DNA from: Saccoglossus kowalevskii
Taxonomy: Eukaryota; Hemichordata; Enteropneusta; Harrimaniidae
NCBI RefSeq assembly: GCF_000003605.2
Contig: NW_003135365.1
Location: forward strand, 13,647 to 40,415
DNA: 26,769 nucleotides
Direction: 5' to 3'
Each line of letters starts with the position of its first letter. The stretch's first letter is position 1. The translations under genes were made by a program, and so were the position numbers. Below the pieces are notes generated by a model. It searched no databases, was not told the origin of the DNA, and saw only the letters and a list, made by a program, of their open reading frames with translations. Below are positions 26,443 through 26,769 of this stretch, in pieces.

Positions 26443-26769
26443 ATGAATGGAAGAAGTTAAAACAGAGATGTACATGTATATTCAACAAAACGGTTTCAGA
26501 CTTGGTAATTAATAACGCAATTGCGTGACTGAGAGCTCCCTGCTGAGGTTAACCAAAGGCCAGTCATTATGATAATGTACGTCTTACGATGATGTCACTT
26601 TTATTAATAGCTCTACAAATGATGATACAACTTGACAAGTGGTCTTCACAACAACACAGTAAAAATTGCATGCTAAGTTTTTTATTTGAGAAATAAAGTT
26701 GGTTGAAATTGATTTTGAACTGCTTTATTATTGTCTCCCAAAAAATGCAAATGTCTCACAAAATTAACG
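26443..26769. other. Right edge, nothing recognised beyond the transposase remnant
   Basis: ACGCAATTGCGT at about 26515 is a short palindrome that might mark the end of the hAT remnant. AATAAA at 26691 could be its poly(A) signal. No exon was recognised. Confidence 0.3.

Overview
The window looks like AT-rich nuclear DNA from an animal, most likely an invertebrate. The evidence is split coding exons with GT/AG junctions, long introns full of DNA-transposon debris, and a 602-base run of N from scaffolding. I see no bacterial operons, CRISPR array, tRNA or rRNA. The species cannot be named from the sequence alone; the repeat content would suit a marine invertebrate, but that is a guess.

The backbone is one minus-strand gene, the prefoldin subunit 3 / VBP1 orthologue. 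I assembled five coding exons by hand: 21512-21388, 20979-20913, 20240-20142, 6260-6122 and 5266-5208. They splice in frame at GT/AG junctions into 162 residues ending at a stop codon. The N-terminal exon, about 35-40 residues, was not found and probably lies beyond the right edge. A candidate poly(A) signal lies at 4787-4792.

Intron 3 of this gene is about 13.9 kb (20141-6261). It holds a single-exon, same-strand gene for a Golgi-type carbohydrate sulfotransferase-like protein (11641-10364, 425 aa) whose two cofactor-binding motifs are degenerate. It also holds a broken Tigger/pogo transposase (18393-19578), the assembly gap (12488-13089) with a tandem repeat on its right side, a triplicated ~190-bp repeat (14390-15080) and a palindrome-bearing array (16893-17542). 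The last intron holds a helicase N-terminal fragment (5655-5822) and a duplicated copy of an exon's splice acceptor beside a MITE.

Left of VBP1 (1-5200) are a 65-bp tandem repeat (2285-2557), a small MITE with 28-bp inverted repeats (4567-4760), and a candidate terminal exon of an unidentified membrane protein (4392-4214). Right of the VBP1 exons (21640-26769) are a second palindrome array, a 2.9-kb hAT-like element (22285-25169) that contains a ~20-copy 28-bp tandem array and a second hAT-like element (23564-25033), and a deletion remnant of a hAT-type transposase (25997-26442).

One MITE family with the terminus TACTGTAAAATACTTTATTT occurs five times (1-94, 6335-6519, 9729-9932, 14533-14703, 21120-21325). 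No new multi-gene system is visible. The most interesting points are the degenerate sulfotransferase nested in the VBP1 intron, the duplicated splice acceptor, and the nested hAT elements carrying a tandem array.
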